Part shown: one piece after another, positions 52,013 through 62,665 of the stretch
Position numbering within the stretch: the stretch's first letter is position 1
How the letters are laid out: each line of letters opens with the position of its first letter
Assembly: GCA_947846985.1 (NCBI GenBank)
Contig: CANTUZ010000007.1
Span: forward strand, 28,152,355-28,216,354
DNA length: 64,000 bases
Direction of reading: 5' to 3'
Source of the DNA: Fratercula arctica
Taxonomy: Eukaryota > Chordata > Aves > Charadriiformes > Alcidae
Program-made: the position numbers and the translations under genes
The notes under the pieces: model-generated
Told to the model about the DNA's origin: nothing
What the model saw: only the letters and a program-made list of their open reading frames with translations
The model's database searches: none

Positions 52013-52378
52013 GATTCAGCCTGGAGAAGAGAAGGCTCTGGGGAGACTTTATAGCAACCTTCCAGTAGCTAAAAGGGGGCCCACAGGGAAGATGGAGAAG
52101 AACTCTTTATCAGGGAGTGAAGTGATAGAACCGAGGGGTAACATTTTTAAACTGAAAGAGGGGAGATTTAGATGAGATATCAGGAAGAAATTATTTGCTG
52201 TGAGGGTGGCCCAGGTTGCCCAGAGAAGCTGTGGCTGCCCCATCCCTGGAGGTGTTCAAGACCAGGCTGGACAGGGCTTGGAGCAGCCTGGTCTGGTGGG
52301 AGGTGTCCCTGCCCAGGGCAGGGGGTGGGACTGGGTGATCTTTAAGGTCCCTTCCAATCCAAACCATTCTATGATTCT
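52013..52378 (+). mobile_element. 5'-truncated CR1 non-LTR retrotransposon (3' end)
   Basis: CR1 is the dominant LINE of bird genomes and spreads by target-primed reverse transcription; most copies keep only the 3' end, as here. The copy opens in the tail of ORF2, downstream of the reverse-transcriptase core: the frame from 52015 reads FSLEKRRLWGDFIATFQ, the usual CR1 C-terminal phrase, then hits a stop at 52066-52068 and further stops, so it is dead. Conserved 3' blocks follow: TTAAACTGAAAGAGGG (52149 on), AGGTTGCCCAGAGAAGCTGT, CCCATCCCTGGAGGTGTTCA, GGAGGTGTCCCTGCCC, GATCTTTAAGGTCCCTTCCA and the terminal ATTCTATGATTCT octamer end. A short piece expected between GAGGGTGG and CCAGGTTGCC, usually a GTGAGGCACTGGAA-like phrase, is missing. 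No target-site duplication is seen, as usual for CR1. The subfamily is not determined. Confidence 0.95.
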
Positions 52379-55300
52379 GGCTAAAAGGAGTTAGGCAAAA
52401 GGGTCTTTGCCTCACCTCAAATTAAGCTCTATCCTGGGTCTGGAGTTGCTCCTTGAGAAGTGAGAGCTGACTGTGAGCTGAAAATCCCAGAAGATGGGAT
52501 TGTTTGGGGGTTTATTGTGTATAAGAGTATTTGCAGCCTCTATGTCGCTGACTTTATTCTCCCAGAGAAACCAACCTGCAAACCTCAGATATTTTTCCCA
52601 CTCTGCAGGGAGGTTGCACAGAAAACGGACAGTAGTGTGATCTTGAGAGGCAGAAATTCTGTGTCAAGGTGACTGTGAGGGTCGTTCTTTCCTTTTAGAT
52701 GTGTGCCACAACATGAACAACCTCTCTGGAGAGACCAAGAACATTTTTGTTTCTTCCTTATAGTCTGAAGTTGTTTGTGCATTTGTAAGTGGTGCAGAGC
52801 TTGGTTACAAAGGGGACTCTCTACCCTGTTGTACTCTCTGTGCCTGTTACATTTAAAAATATTCCTAGATTTAGTTGCTTCATGCACCTGAAAAGTCTGC
52901 GTTTTCTTGGTTTATGTAAACTCATTATTGCCACATTAATGAAGGTATAATTCTTTTGCTCTTCTCTGTCTCTAGACACCAGTTGTCTGTCTTCCTCCTT
53001 CAGTCTGTTATCAGGGCAAATAGCCTCCCTCCCTGAAGAGCATCTGCTTTGTTATTGATTATCTGTTCATTCCTGCCTGTAACAAACTTGACTTTTTCAC
53101 AGGTGAGCTGAGATGATCTTGACAGGTCTCAGATACTCAGTATGCTTCCCTCCTTGAGAGGAGGGTTTCCACTGAAAGCAGAAATCGAGTGTGGTTGCTG
53201 TGTTTTAGCTCCAAAATTAAATTATCTCTGTGGCTTTGTTTTTTTTTTTTTTTCGCTACGGACTTGGTGGTACCAGCTTTGATTACATCTCATCTGTTAT
53301 GAGAGAGTACGCACTGCTAGAAAGTAATGAAATAGGTAGCTAGCCCTTCATTAAATGATATGATTTGAAATAAGGATGATTATCAGAATTTCATAACCAA
53401 CGAAGAACCAAAAAAGTGAGATGTTCGTATCTGCTCAGTATTTGGGGTGAAGCAGGTGGAGGTACCCTTTCTGTATATTGTGGCTGTAGCTGAAATAGAA
53501 AGTTTGCCATAGATAACAAAGGAGAATGTGGAAAACAATTCATAAATTTCATATCTAAGATCCATTTTAAAAGGATGAGAAGCTTTACGAATCACTAATT
53601 AAACAACGCTGGAAACCAAAGAAATTTCACAGAATTTGAGAAAATGTGTATATTGTTTCTTGCTTAAAGGAGGTAAAGAACAACAACCAGGACACCATAG
53701 GCAAATTGAGCTGATATTGATTCTGTGTAAAATAACAAAACACTTGATTCAGGAGTTCATCATCAAGGCTTGGCAGCTAAAAATTTAATTCATACGACCA
53801 TGGTTATTTGGAAATACAGACCTTGTCAGACAGACACTTAGTATTGCTCTTTTTTTACTTTCTTTGTTTGGTTTTGGGGTTTTTTTTAGTGGACTATGGA
53901 TAGGTTGATAAAGACAAATTAACAGACATTGTGTATGTTTGAGCTTCAGAACTTAATACTGTATGACATTTTGATTTAAAAGCTTGGATTTAGCTGGTTA
54001 TCTTTTAAAAATTGATTCCCTGGTAGATCTCAAAAGATAGTTGTGAAGAGAGAGAGAGGGATCAGTGAGCAGTACTCTTTTCATAGCACCAGTAAGGGAC
54101 TGAGTTGTGGTCTAACATTTAATATTGTTATCAGTGATTTTAATTGTCAATGTAATTTTTTTGCAAAGGTTGCAGGCTTTGCAAATATTGGTGGAGTAGT
54201 AAGAAAAGAGAAGACAAGTTGCTTTTATTGTGTTATCCAAGTTTGTTAGTCACTTGATCACAGTTGCAAAGGGCTGTCTTTAACAAAACCAATGCAAGAG
54301 AACTTGTCTGGGGACAATGAGCATAGGCTCCATGGACCAAAAACTTTTGAACATACTCAGGTCAGGTTCAGGGGGCTAACGTAAGAAAACCCCTAAACGT
54401 CAGCTCTCCGTACAGTGCTGTGGCTGAAAGGAAACGAGATCTTTTAGATAAATGAGGAGAGTGTTTAAAATGTAAGTGGGAAAGTGTTCTTGCTTCTGGG
54501 TACAGACTTACCAAGACTGTCACTAGAATTTTTGTGCCTTGTTCTGGTGTCAGAGCTTCAAGGGATACAGAAATACTGAGCAGAGATTTTAAATGGGTTC
54601 GAAATGTTCCTGGGATTGGAAGGGAAGCTCACATTCAGTTTATCATTCAGTTAATTTAAAAGAGGCTGAGAAATCACACGGCTGTTGTATGGAAGTAGAT
54701 AAGAAAAGGAGATGGAGATGGGATACAAAGAAGAAGGACCTGTGCCTGGACATTGCGAGCATGTTTTTGAGCAAGTTCTCTTTTTATATCATATTCATAT
54801 GGTTAGTGCAGACTGACTAGCAGACTTGGATTGGAACACATTTTCTTCCACTATTTTCTGATTATTGGACCTTGTGGGGATTTTTTTCTTTTTCTACAGC
54901 ATGGGTATATTCCATCTGTTGGGACCGTGTCTGCTTTGTAGGCTCAGGCCTTGGTCCCTCCTTCAGCTATTGTGCACCTTTTAGTAAATTTAGAACTGAA
55001 TATTCTGCATTACTGAAGAAGGTGGGCTGGACAAAATTTAAGAACCTGAAATGCATAGAAGAGCAAATAGACCACATTGATACAGCATGTGGTTCTGTGA
55101 AGGCTTAGATTCACCCCTGGTAATGCACTGCAGAGACCTGAATAATCGTGTATGACTTGCATCACTTGGCAGCACTAAAAATGGATGCGTTTCATGCAGT
55201 TCAGACTGAATGATCTGGATCCATCCCTGCTGTAAAGACATTAACTTCTATGCCCTTGTATTTTGGATTCCGTGTTACATGAAAGGTCAGACCAGACATT

Positions 55301-56127
55301 TGCAAAAGTCCCTTTTGGCTGAATTAATCTCTGAGTTTGGCATGCCTTTGAATGATGTGGAAGTAACAAATAATCTAACAGGCCTTGAACTGATTTCGTA
55401 TTTACATAGCAAGGAATTCCATATAAAAGAGAACAGGTTTTAACAAGATGAAAAAAACCCCTCCTCTTTAATACATATACCATATGGCTTGGTGCCATTT
55501 CGAACTCCTTTGGATAGCTCTGAAATCGCTAGTTTCAAGGAATATCTACAAGGCTGTGAGCTCAGATGCTTCAAGAGATGTAGCTGTTACGGCATGGTCT
55601 CCACCTGAGCTGGCCAATTCGCAGTTGCAGAGTGCACTTGCTGGATGGGCTACCTCTCTTGAAGACTGAGTTTTGTGATGCAGACATGAGACACTTTGAT
55701 GTCAAGAACTATCATCTTTCATTTGAGGATATCAAAGCATCTAGATTATATTAATAGTCTTCTTGATCTAATGAGGGGAACGGAGGGGCAAGGGATAATA
55801 ATATTTCAACATCAGAAATAAAACTGAGGTAAGGCAGGTTCATCAGCCATTGAGTGGTTTCAGTACTGTAAAACATACTTAGCTGATTTTTTTATGTTAT
55901 TGCAGCAGAAGCGTGAACAAAGGATGGATTTAGTGTGTGTATATAGTAGCCAGCCCATAGAGCTTTTAGTGCTTTGTGCCAAAAATGCACTTTCAAAAAC
56001 ACCTCAGTAGGAATATAAACAATAGGCTACTACAATGGGTAAGTACTGTGCATTTCTAAATTAGTACTCAAACCAAAGAATGCATGTATTTAGCGGATAG
56101 ACTACAACAGTTCCAGTAGATAAACAA
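52379..56127. other. Non-coding stretch, no gene seen
   Basis: Frames reach 100 codons at most (52585-52887, - strand) and none is recognisable. The block contains the 15-T tract at 53239-53253. Nothing else supportable. Confidence 0.6.
53239..53253. repeat. Poly-T tract (15 T)
   Basis: Fifteen T between GGCTTTG and CGCTACGG. A plain homopolymer. Confidence 0.9.
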
Positions 56128-56182
56128 TTTTTTTTTGGCGGGGGGGTGGGGGGGTGGGGGGGTGGGAAGGGGGGAAGGGAGC
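56128..56182 (+). other. T9 plus extreme G-rich tract, strong G-quadruplex candidate
   Basis: Nine T are followed by GGC and then six G runs between 56140 and 56179, of lengths 7, 7, 7, 3, 6 and 3, joined by loops of one T or two A. The first part is a perfect three-copy 8-mer GGGGGGGT. Four or more G runs with one-base loops is the classic requirement for a very stable parallel G-quadruplex, here on the + strand. The complementary strand is a C-rich i-motif-like tract. Such tracts often stall polymerases and are poorly sequenced, so exact run lengths may be unreliable. Confidence 0.9.
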
Positions 56183-56382
56183 GAGGACACAGACATGACA
56201 CAGAAATAAACTAAATATAGTGATTACAAATATTAATGACTGAACTGAGTGACACCGGATAACACAGTGCTATTAATGTGTCTCAACACAAGTTTAATAC
56301 TACAATACTACAATACAATAAAATGCTAATTCAGACAACCCCCTACATTTAAAAAACATTAAGGACAATAAATAAAACCCAC
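56183..56382. other. A-rich segment between the G tract and the duplication
   Basis: A-rich, non-coding on inspection, with a small slippage patch near 56300-56320 where TACAATAC recurs. No repeat family recognised. Confidence 0.5.
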
Positions 56383-56442
56383 AAAGCAAGAGCTTTTAGA
56401 ATGAAGGCAGGGAAAGCAAGAGATTTCAGAATGAAGGCAGGG
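56383..56442. repeat. 30-bp tandem duplication (two copies, 28/30 identical)
   Basis: The 30-base unit running from AAAGCAAGAG to GAAGGCAGGG lies at 56383-56412 and again, immediately adjacent, at 56413-56442. The copies differ at two positions, so the duplication is not brand new. It lies about 200 bases from the G-rich tract. Confidence 0.95.
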
Positions 56443-58438
56443 AGGCTGTAATTAGCTACATATAGGCAGTGTGGCAAAAGAGTGTGCAATAGGTAGCACT
56501 TTTCCTGGTTATCCTGCTTCCATCAAATGCATTAAAATTTTATCAGTATTAGAGCATGCATATGAACTAGGATATACTTTAAACTGTAAATTTGACTTTA
56601 CTCACGTTTGTAGTTTAAATCTGAACTGGTTTTCAGGTTTTTTTGAAGTACAACAAATATCCTTTTTGTTGTTTCTTCTATGCATTTTATTTCCCTTTTT
56701 GATGTGCCTAGGGAAGATGACAAGATTAAATCCCCCTCACTGAAAGGATTTAATTGTGGATGTATTTAATTACTTCCTATTAACTGACCCATGTGTGAAG
56801 GTTTTCTCAGCCAGGATAATGCCATTTCAAAATGGGGCATGCTGAAACTTCCATTTCTGGAAGAACTGAGCCAGATTATGAACTGCTCACCATGCAAACA
56901 CAGATCAAAAAATTCTCGATGCACAACCCAAATATTTGTCTCTTAGGTTAGATCATGCATTTTCCTTTTTTCCATGTGTGTTTGTAAATCTGAGAAAGGG
57001 ACCAGCAAATGCCAGTTTCTAGGATCTGTCAGATCTTATGTCAACACCTGTTTTCTCAGGAGGAAAAACTCAGCCACTGTAATTAGAAGCTTGAAAATTA
57101 AATATTTGCAAAACAGTCCACTCTTACTGTTTAATCAAGAAAAGAATTCATATCTCCAGGAACATGACAGTGGCCTGCTCATTAGATTGTGATGCCTCCA
57201 TGTGATTTGTTTTGGTTGCTTCTGTCCTCCTTTAAAGTTTGTGGGTTTTTTTTCCCTAAATATAGTGGTGGGGATCAGCTAGCCTTCATCATAATATGTT
57301 CTCATTTCTCACAGAAAGCAGAATATATAATCTATCATTGTGAATCAGACAGATGGAATATAAAATGTGTCCCTCTCCAGCAGTTTGTGGAGGATTATAA
57401 CCTAACATTCCTACAAGAAAATGCCGTTAGTTCTTGAGGTCAGGCAACACTAACATATTACATTGCTGCTGGTATTCATGTGGTTCCTTCACTCATCTGG
57501 GCGTCTTTGTAATCTGTTAATGTTCGCTAAACTTAATACAGTATAAACTTCTACCTGAAATAATATTGTAACTTGTATAATACTCTTCCTTTGTGTCTCT
57601 TGAGTTGTTCTGCTGTAAGCAGATATTTATGTATTTTCTACTAATCTAAACAGAAACAACTTCAATTTCTCTGGGCACCTTTCTGGACCTTGGGGGCAGA
57701 TAAGCCACCAGCATGGGTCCAGGAGAGAGAATATGGTTTGCTCTTGAAGGGGCTGAGCCCAGCATGTGCAAGGAGGCTCCAGAAATGTGCTGGAAGTGTT
57801 CCAGCTGCAAGTGGGCTGCTGGGTTCATTCCATCAGACTCAAAAGGCGTGGATGTAGTGCAGCTGTCAGGTACACATTGCTAGCTGTCCCACTCTACAGA
57901 TCCATCACTGTTGGGTGTTGCTAGTTGCTAACATAGATACAGCTGCACACAATGATACCTGGTATAGTGAGAACATCCCTATGATTAACCCCTTAGCAAG
58001 TCTCTGCTTTTCAAAGCCACTGGTTTTGATTTATCTCTTACTTGGTTTCATCTCCCTTACTTCCCCTTCTAGAGGAGTGAACTCGGGTGTTTTCTTTCAG
58101 TATAGTACAGAAAAGTAGGCAGATGCTGCTTCCCTTCATGTGCAAGTCTCCTAGGTACCCAGTGCAGAAAACTCTGTAAATAAATAGCATTGACTTTTCA
58201 GAAGCAGTCAATGTTTGTGCAGTTTGCCTTCTGCTGAAGTCAGTGAGACTCTTACCAAAGAGTGAGCACAATGTTAATCCTACTTGGGAGAAATACAGTC
58301 ATATTCTGGAATATGTATGTCTCTTGCTTTCCTCCACTCCCCCCCTCCCAAGAATCCTTAATCTGCATTAGAATTGTGGAATTCCGGGTTTTAAGTCTGT
58401 GTGGCTTGTTTTCAGCTTTATCAAGATGTAGTGATAAG

Positions 58439-58512
58439 AATAATTATTTATTATTCAGTAGTATCAATTAACATAAAAGTTAATGTTCAATAATTAATAG
58501 GTAATAATTATT
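58439..58512. repeat. AT-rich cluster with a repeated 10-bp palindrome
   Basis: The perfect palindrome AATAATTATT occurs at 58439-58448 and again at 58503-58512. Between them ATTAAC (58467-58472) pairs with GTTAAT (58479-58484). The block is almost entirely A/T and easily unwound, but such patterns are common in AT-rich vertebrate DNA. Confidence 0.75.
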
Positions 58513-61093
58513 TTTTTTTTCAGTGAGTGATATGTTAAGCCTGTCTATGGTTTTGAGTTTGCACTTTTGCCAGTGGCAATGTATAGAGGCAGTGGAATTT
58601 CCTGATTTTCAACAGTTAGTGCAACGCTGATTATCAATACAAGTAATGTTCTGTAATGTCTTTTATGGGGGATTGTTATCTCTTTTTAAGGGTCAAATTC
58701 TTCCTTCCACATACGCCTGTGTAGTTCTTACCTAAGTGAGCATCAGCGTCTCACTTTGGAATTCTTTACCACTAGCCCTACTTACCATTTCAGTAAATGT
58801 TTTTCAGAATGCGTACATGGGAGCAAGGTTTGGTTTGAAGACTGTTCTATTCAGAATAAATGGTAGGTGGCTTTGATGAGCACAGCCAGCTTAGCTGCCG
58901 TTGTATTATGTTTCACTTTTTTATTTCTGAAAGGAAATAAGACTATTTGAATTAAAATGCTCCCAACAGCTCGTGTATAAACTCATGGATAGTATCAGCA
59001 ACAGTCTGCTTTGCGTGGGTTGTTTGAAAGCTGTGGTCAACAGTGCAGATGAGCTGTTGGTAGGGGAGGGTGAAGCTGCCACAACAATGGGATGCTGCCT
59101 ATGCCTAGGAGCCTTGAAGTGCAGCTCACTCTGAAATACCTTTTTTTAAAGTGAAAATAGGGTTAAGTTAGGAATTCTTCGCTCAACTTGTATTTAAAAA
59201 AGAAAAGCCCAGCAAAATGATCTGCTGTAATTTGTAAAGGTACAATGCATTTGTACACAGGAAACTTATTGCTTTTGTTCTCTAATAGAGGATCCAGCTT
59301 TCCTCAAGATGTAGAACTTCCAGAATCTCTCATAAAACAGGGAGAGGCAGAAGATGGGTAAATCGCTATTGTCCTCATGGGCGATACACCAGGAAAATAA
59401 CATGCTCAAGGGCACTGTGGCACTTTGCTGCCATCTGAGTTGACAGGAAGAGCAACGAGGGTTTCTGCGATGATGAGCAGTGCAAGGGAGGCTCATGATA
59501 CCTGCTAGCCAAAGACCGAGCAAACTGGTTGAGCCTGTTGCAATGATTCTCTACTCTCATGATCTTGTGCCTTGACGTTGCTGTTGCCAGTTTGACCTGA
59601 TTCATCAATATCCTCTGACCTAATGTTTATTGGGTATCTGAGTTACAGTTTTCACCAAACAGAAACATTCTTCCCGCTTAGGGATTTTATGGTTTACTAG
59701 TATAGCTTTGAGAAAGTTCCAGTATCTTTGCTTTGCTTTTTTCCTTGAGGCCAGACCAAAGCCCAGACACTTGCATCTGTATTTAGTGTAGAATGCCTTG
59801 CTGGTTTAAGAAAGGATGTAATTCCACAGCTACATGCTGTGGGATACATGATTAAGTCACTAAGCCATTATGCTAGCTGAATACAAGTGTCTGAAAGTTA
59901 ATGGCAAACTGAATTTCAACCAGTTCACATGCTTCTAATTATGACCGGCTGGTGTTTGTAGGTCTTATGCCAATAAAGACATCCAAAAACTACAAATGTA
60001 ACTGGATCAGAGAGCATTTGGCTTTAACTAGCTGTCAATTAGGAGGAGAATGATGGATTCCAGATATCTTTTTGTGTCTGTGTGTACAACTGTGTGTTCA
60101 GTTTTTTTCTTCCCCAGGCTTTCTCTGCATCGTAGCAATAGGATGTGCTGTTTCAGAACTACTTTGGAGGAAAAGTTCCCTAGACACCTCCTTTCTGGCA
60201 AAGTGTACCATGCTTGCAGTGCTTTAGCTTAGATATTCTCTTCAATTGCAAATTAGTATAGTTACCTCTCCCCTGAAGTAAATTTGATAATACATTGATT
60301 TTAGTGGAATTATATATGGAGAAAAAGAATGTACAGCTTGTCTAAATGAAGCGATTTGCCAATATAGCTGTATCAGTGCAGCTTTACTGCTACAGTCCTG
60401 TGTATAATTTCCCATGTGGATGCTTTTAATCAGGGATAGATGTGACCTAACTAGAAAAGGGCCATCTTATACCAAAATAAGTGTTATAGCTATAGCATTA
60501 AAGGTCCACTTTAATGTTCTCTCCCAGATGCAGCTTTTCTAGCTAAAGAAGTTAGCATCCTCTGTCAGCCCTCAGCTCTCTATCGCTACTGTGTGGGTGG
60601 AGGCTCTGATTTCTCTTCTCTACTGTTTGTTTTCTAACGAATTTTAAATTGTAATTTAATTTAAACTTGCAAACTGAAGGCAAAATACTGACAATTGGAG
60701 GGGCGGGGTTGAGTGTTTAGGGGTGGCTGCCATTTCAGACATCACAGCAGTGGGTAGAAGGAGTTTCAGCAGGACAGCTTAGCACATGTACAGTAGTACT
60801 AAGCTGTGCCTGTTCAGATGGGAAGGAGCAATATCCCAAAATGTTAGTGAAAGCTGATGGAATTAAGTGAACTGAAATTTTTTTCCCTCGTGTAGCATCA
60901 GGTGCTCCACGTTTAAAAGCTCTTTAGAGATCTGTGTGCCGGCACCTACAAAACAGTTTCTCAGGACCATCCCACTGAAAATGAAGCGTCAAAATCAAAT
61001 TCCACTTCCTCAGTGTTCATCTGTAACTTACAGCTGAATGTATAGTCTGAAATTTATGAGGCAGATTTTGGCCCTGTCAGCTGATGGATAGAC

Positions 61094-61130
61094 GAGTGAG
61101 TGTTCACTTGCCAGAAGAGTGAGTGTTCAC
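61094..61130. repeat. 14-bp direct repeat, 23-base period
   Basis: GAGTGAGTGTTCAC occurs perfectly at 61094-61107 and 61117-61130. A local duplication with a 9-base spacer. Confidence 0.95.
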
Positions 61131-62270
61131 AGTTGTTTTCTCTGTGGATTTATTCAGCGCCATTTGTCATGAATTAATGATCAATTGTTAATTCAATACT
61201 CACTTTTCCAGCTGCACTGATTAGATGCAGAAATCTAAAGTAATAAGTCACATGATGTTGTTTCTGTTGCCAATAAGATGAGTCTAACTTGAATAATATT
61301 TGAACAACTCAATTCAAATGAGCTCATGGAAACTGAATTTAAAATCTCTCCTGTGCATCTTCACATGTACAAGCTTAACAATTTGCTTTCTCAAATAGTC
61401 ATGATTGTGTTAATAGGGCGGAATGCTTGTATGTGCAATGCGAACTAGTAATTGTGTTCAATATTCTCCATTGTTCACCTTCCATCAAGAAATGTCACAA
61501 ATTAAATACTTTATTTAAAATCTCCCTCTAATACGAGGCAGGTAATCAAGACTCGGCTGTGATTTTTGTGATCAGTTTTTCACACTGGAGTGAGCTAAAC
61601 CGAGACCCTATTCCACACTGTGGGAGTGCTTTGAGATCAGGATGAAAGACCTTTGTCCCAAAGAATAGTCAATACCATGGATTTTACTTGAAAGTGGAAT
61701 TGGCACATGCTAGGAGCGTACACAGGGAGCTCCAGTTCTGAATGTTTTTAAATTGGAAAAGTTGAGACTTAGATGTTTAAGTCAGCTGCTGCACCATTTT
61801 TGTTGTTGCTATTCTAACTTTGTTGTGAACTAAAGAACGTTTGGGGTCTAAAATCAGCAATGGAAGTAGTGTTGAGTGGCGATAGCGCTGTGTATGACCC
61901 CCAAGGAGAACAGTCAGTCAAAAGCCTTCTGAAGGGATGGGTGCAGCAAAGGCCTGTAGGCTTGTCACCTCAAAGAAATGGCTATAAATATTAACAACAA
62001 AAAGGGAGGGGTAAGGAGAATCTCCATCCTCTACTGGATGTCGGGGGGAAACACAGTGACAAAGGATGAGGAAAAGGCTGAGGTAACCAGAATCAACAGT
62101 AATGCAAACCAAACCTAGCTGACAGAAAGAATTGGATGTAAACGATGGCTTAGTATAATTGGCGCCTACCTGCCTGCTGTAAAAGTCTTGTAAAACACAT
62201 GCATCTTGCTTTGATTTGGTATTTTGTAGTAGAGCTGTAAATGATGCGTAGCTAAGGTTAGACAGGAGTA

Positions 62271-62290
62271 TCTTGCAACCTCTTGCAACC
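62271..62290. repeat. Perfect 10-bp tandem duplication (TCTTGCAACC)
   Basis: Two perfect adjacent copies of TCTTGCAACC, just at the edge of the GC-richer patch that follows. Confidence 0.95.
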
Positions 62291-62665
62291 GGATTTGCAG
62301 CTGCCTCTGTGGTGGCGGCTGGAGCTGTGTGGTCTGCTGAGAGGATTCTTCAGGTGCAAGATGTCCTCCACAGGCCCAGCTAGCCAGCTGCTTCTCAGAC
62401 CTACAGCGAAGGGCAAGGAAGTTAAATTCGGATACATTGTGTGCTTTGGTTGTTGCCTGACAAAAAAACAACTGGTGTCTAAGGAGGAAAGGCAAGCAGA
62501 ATCTCGAAGAAGAGGTAGTATCAAGACCAGGTGAAGTAGTTGGAAAAAGCAGCCGGCCTTCCAAGGCCCACGTCTGTGTCCTGATCCTTGGTTATCCTGC
62601 AGGGCCCTGAATGCAAACAGCCCCTGCGGGAATGGATTGTGCTGATCCGTGCAGCCTCTCATCCT
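62291..62665. other. GC-richer patch with long overlapping ORFs (not called a gene)
   Basis: This patch carries the longest frames of the window: 134 codons (62258-62662, - strand) and 132 codons (62166-62564, - strand), in different frames, with 83 codons on the + strand (62283-62534). Open frames in three registers at once argue against selection on any one of them. None of the products has a recognised domain, signal peptide or conserved cysteine pattern. It could be a regulatory patch or an old insertion. Confidence 0.4.

Larger units (their letters stand above)
56443..62160. other. Non-coding stretch, no gene seen
   Basis: No recognisable gene. The frames at 59266-59608 (- strand, up to 85 codons) and 57189-57437 (+ strand, 82 codons) have no known relatives. 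Small features are the AT palindromes at 58439-58512 and the direct repeat at 61094-61130. The GC-richer spot at 57660-57850 carries no recognised motif. Confidence 0.6.
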
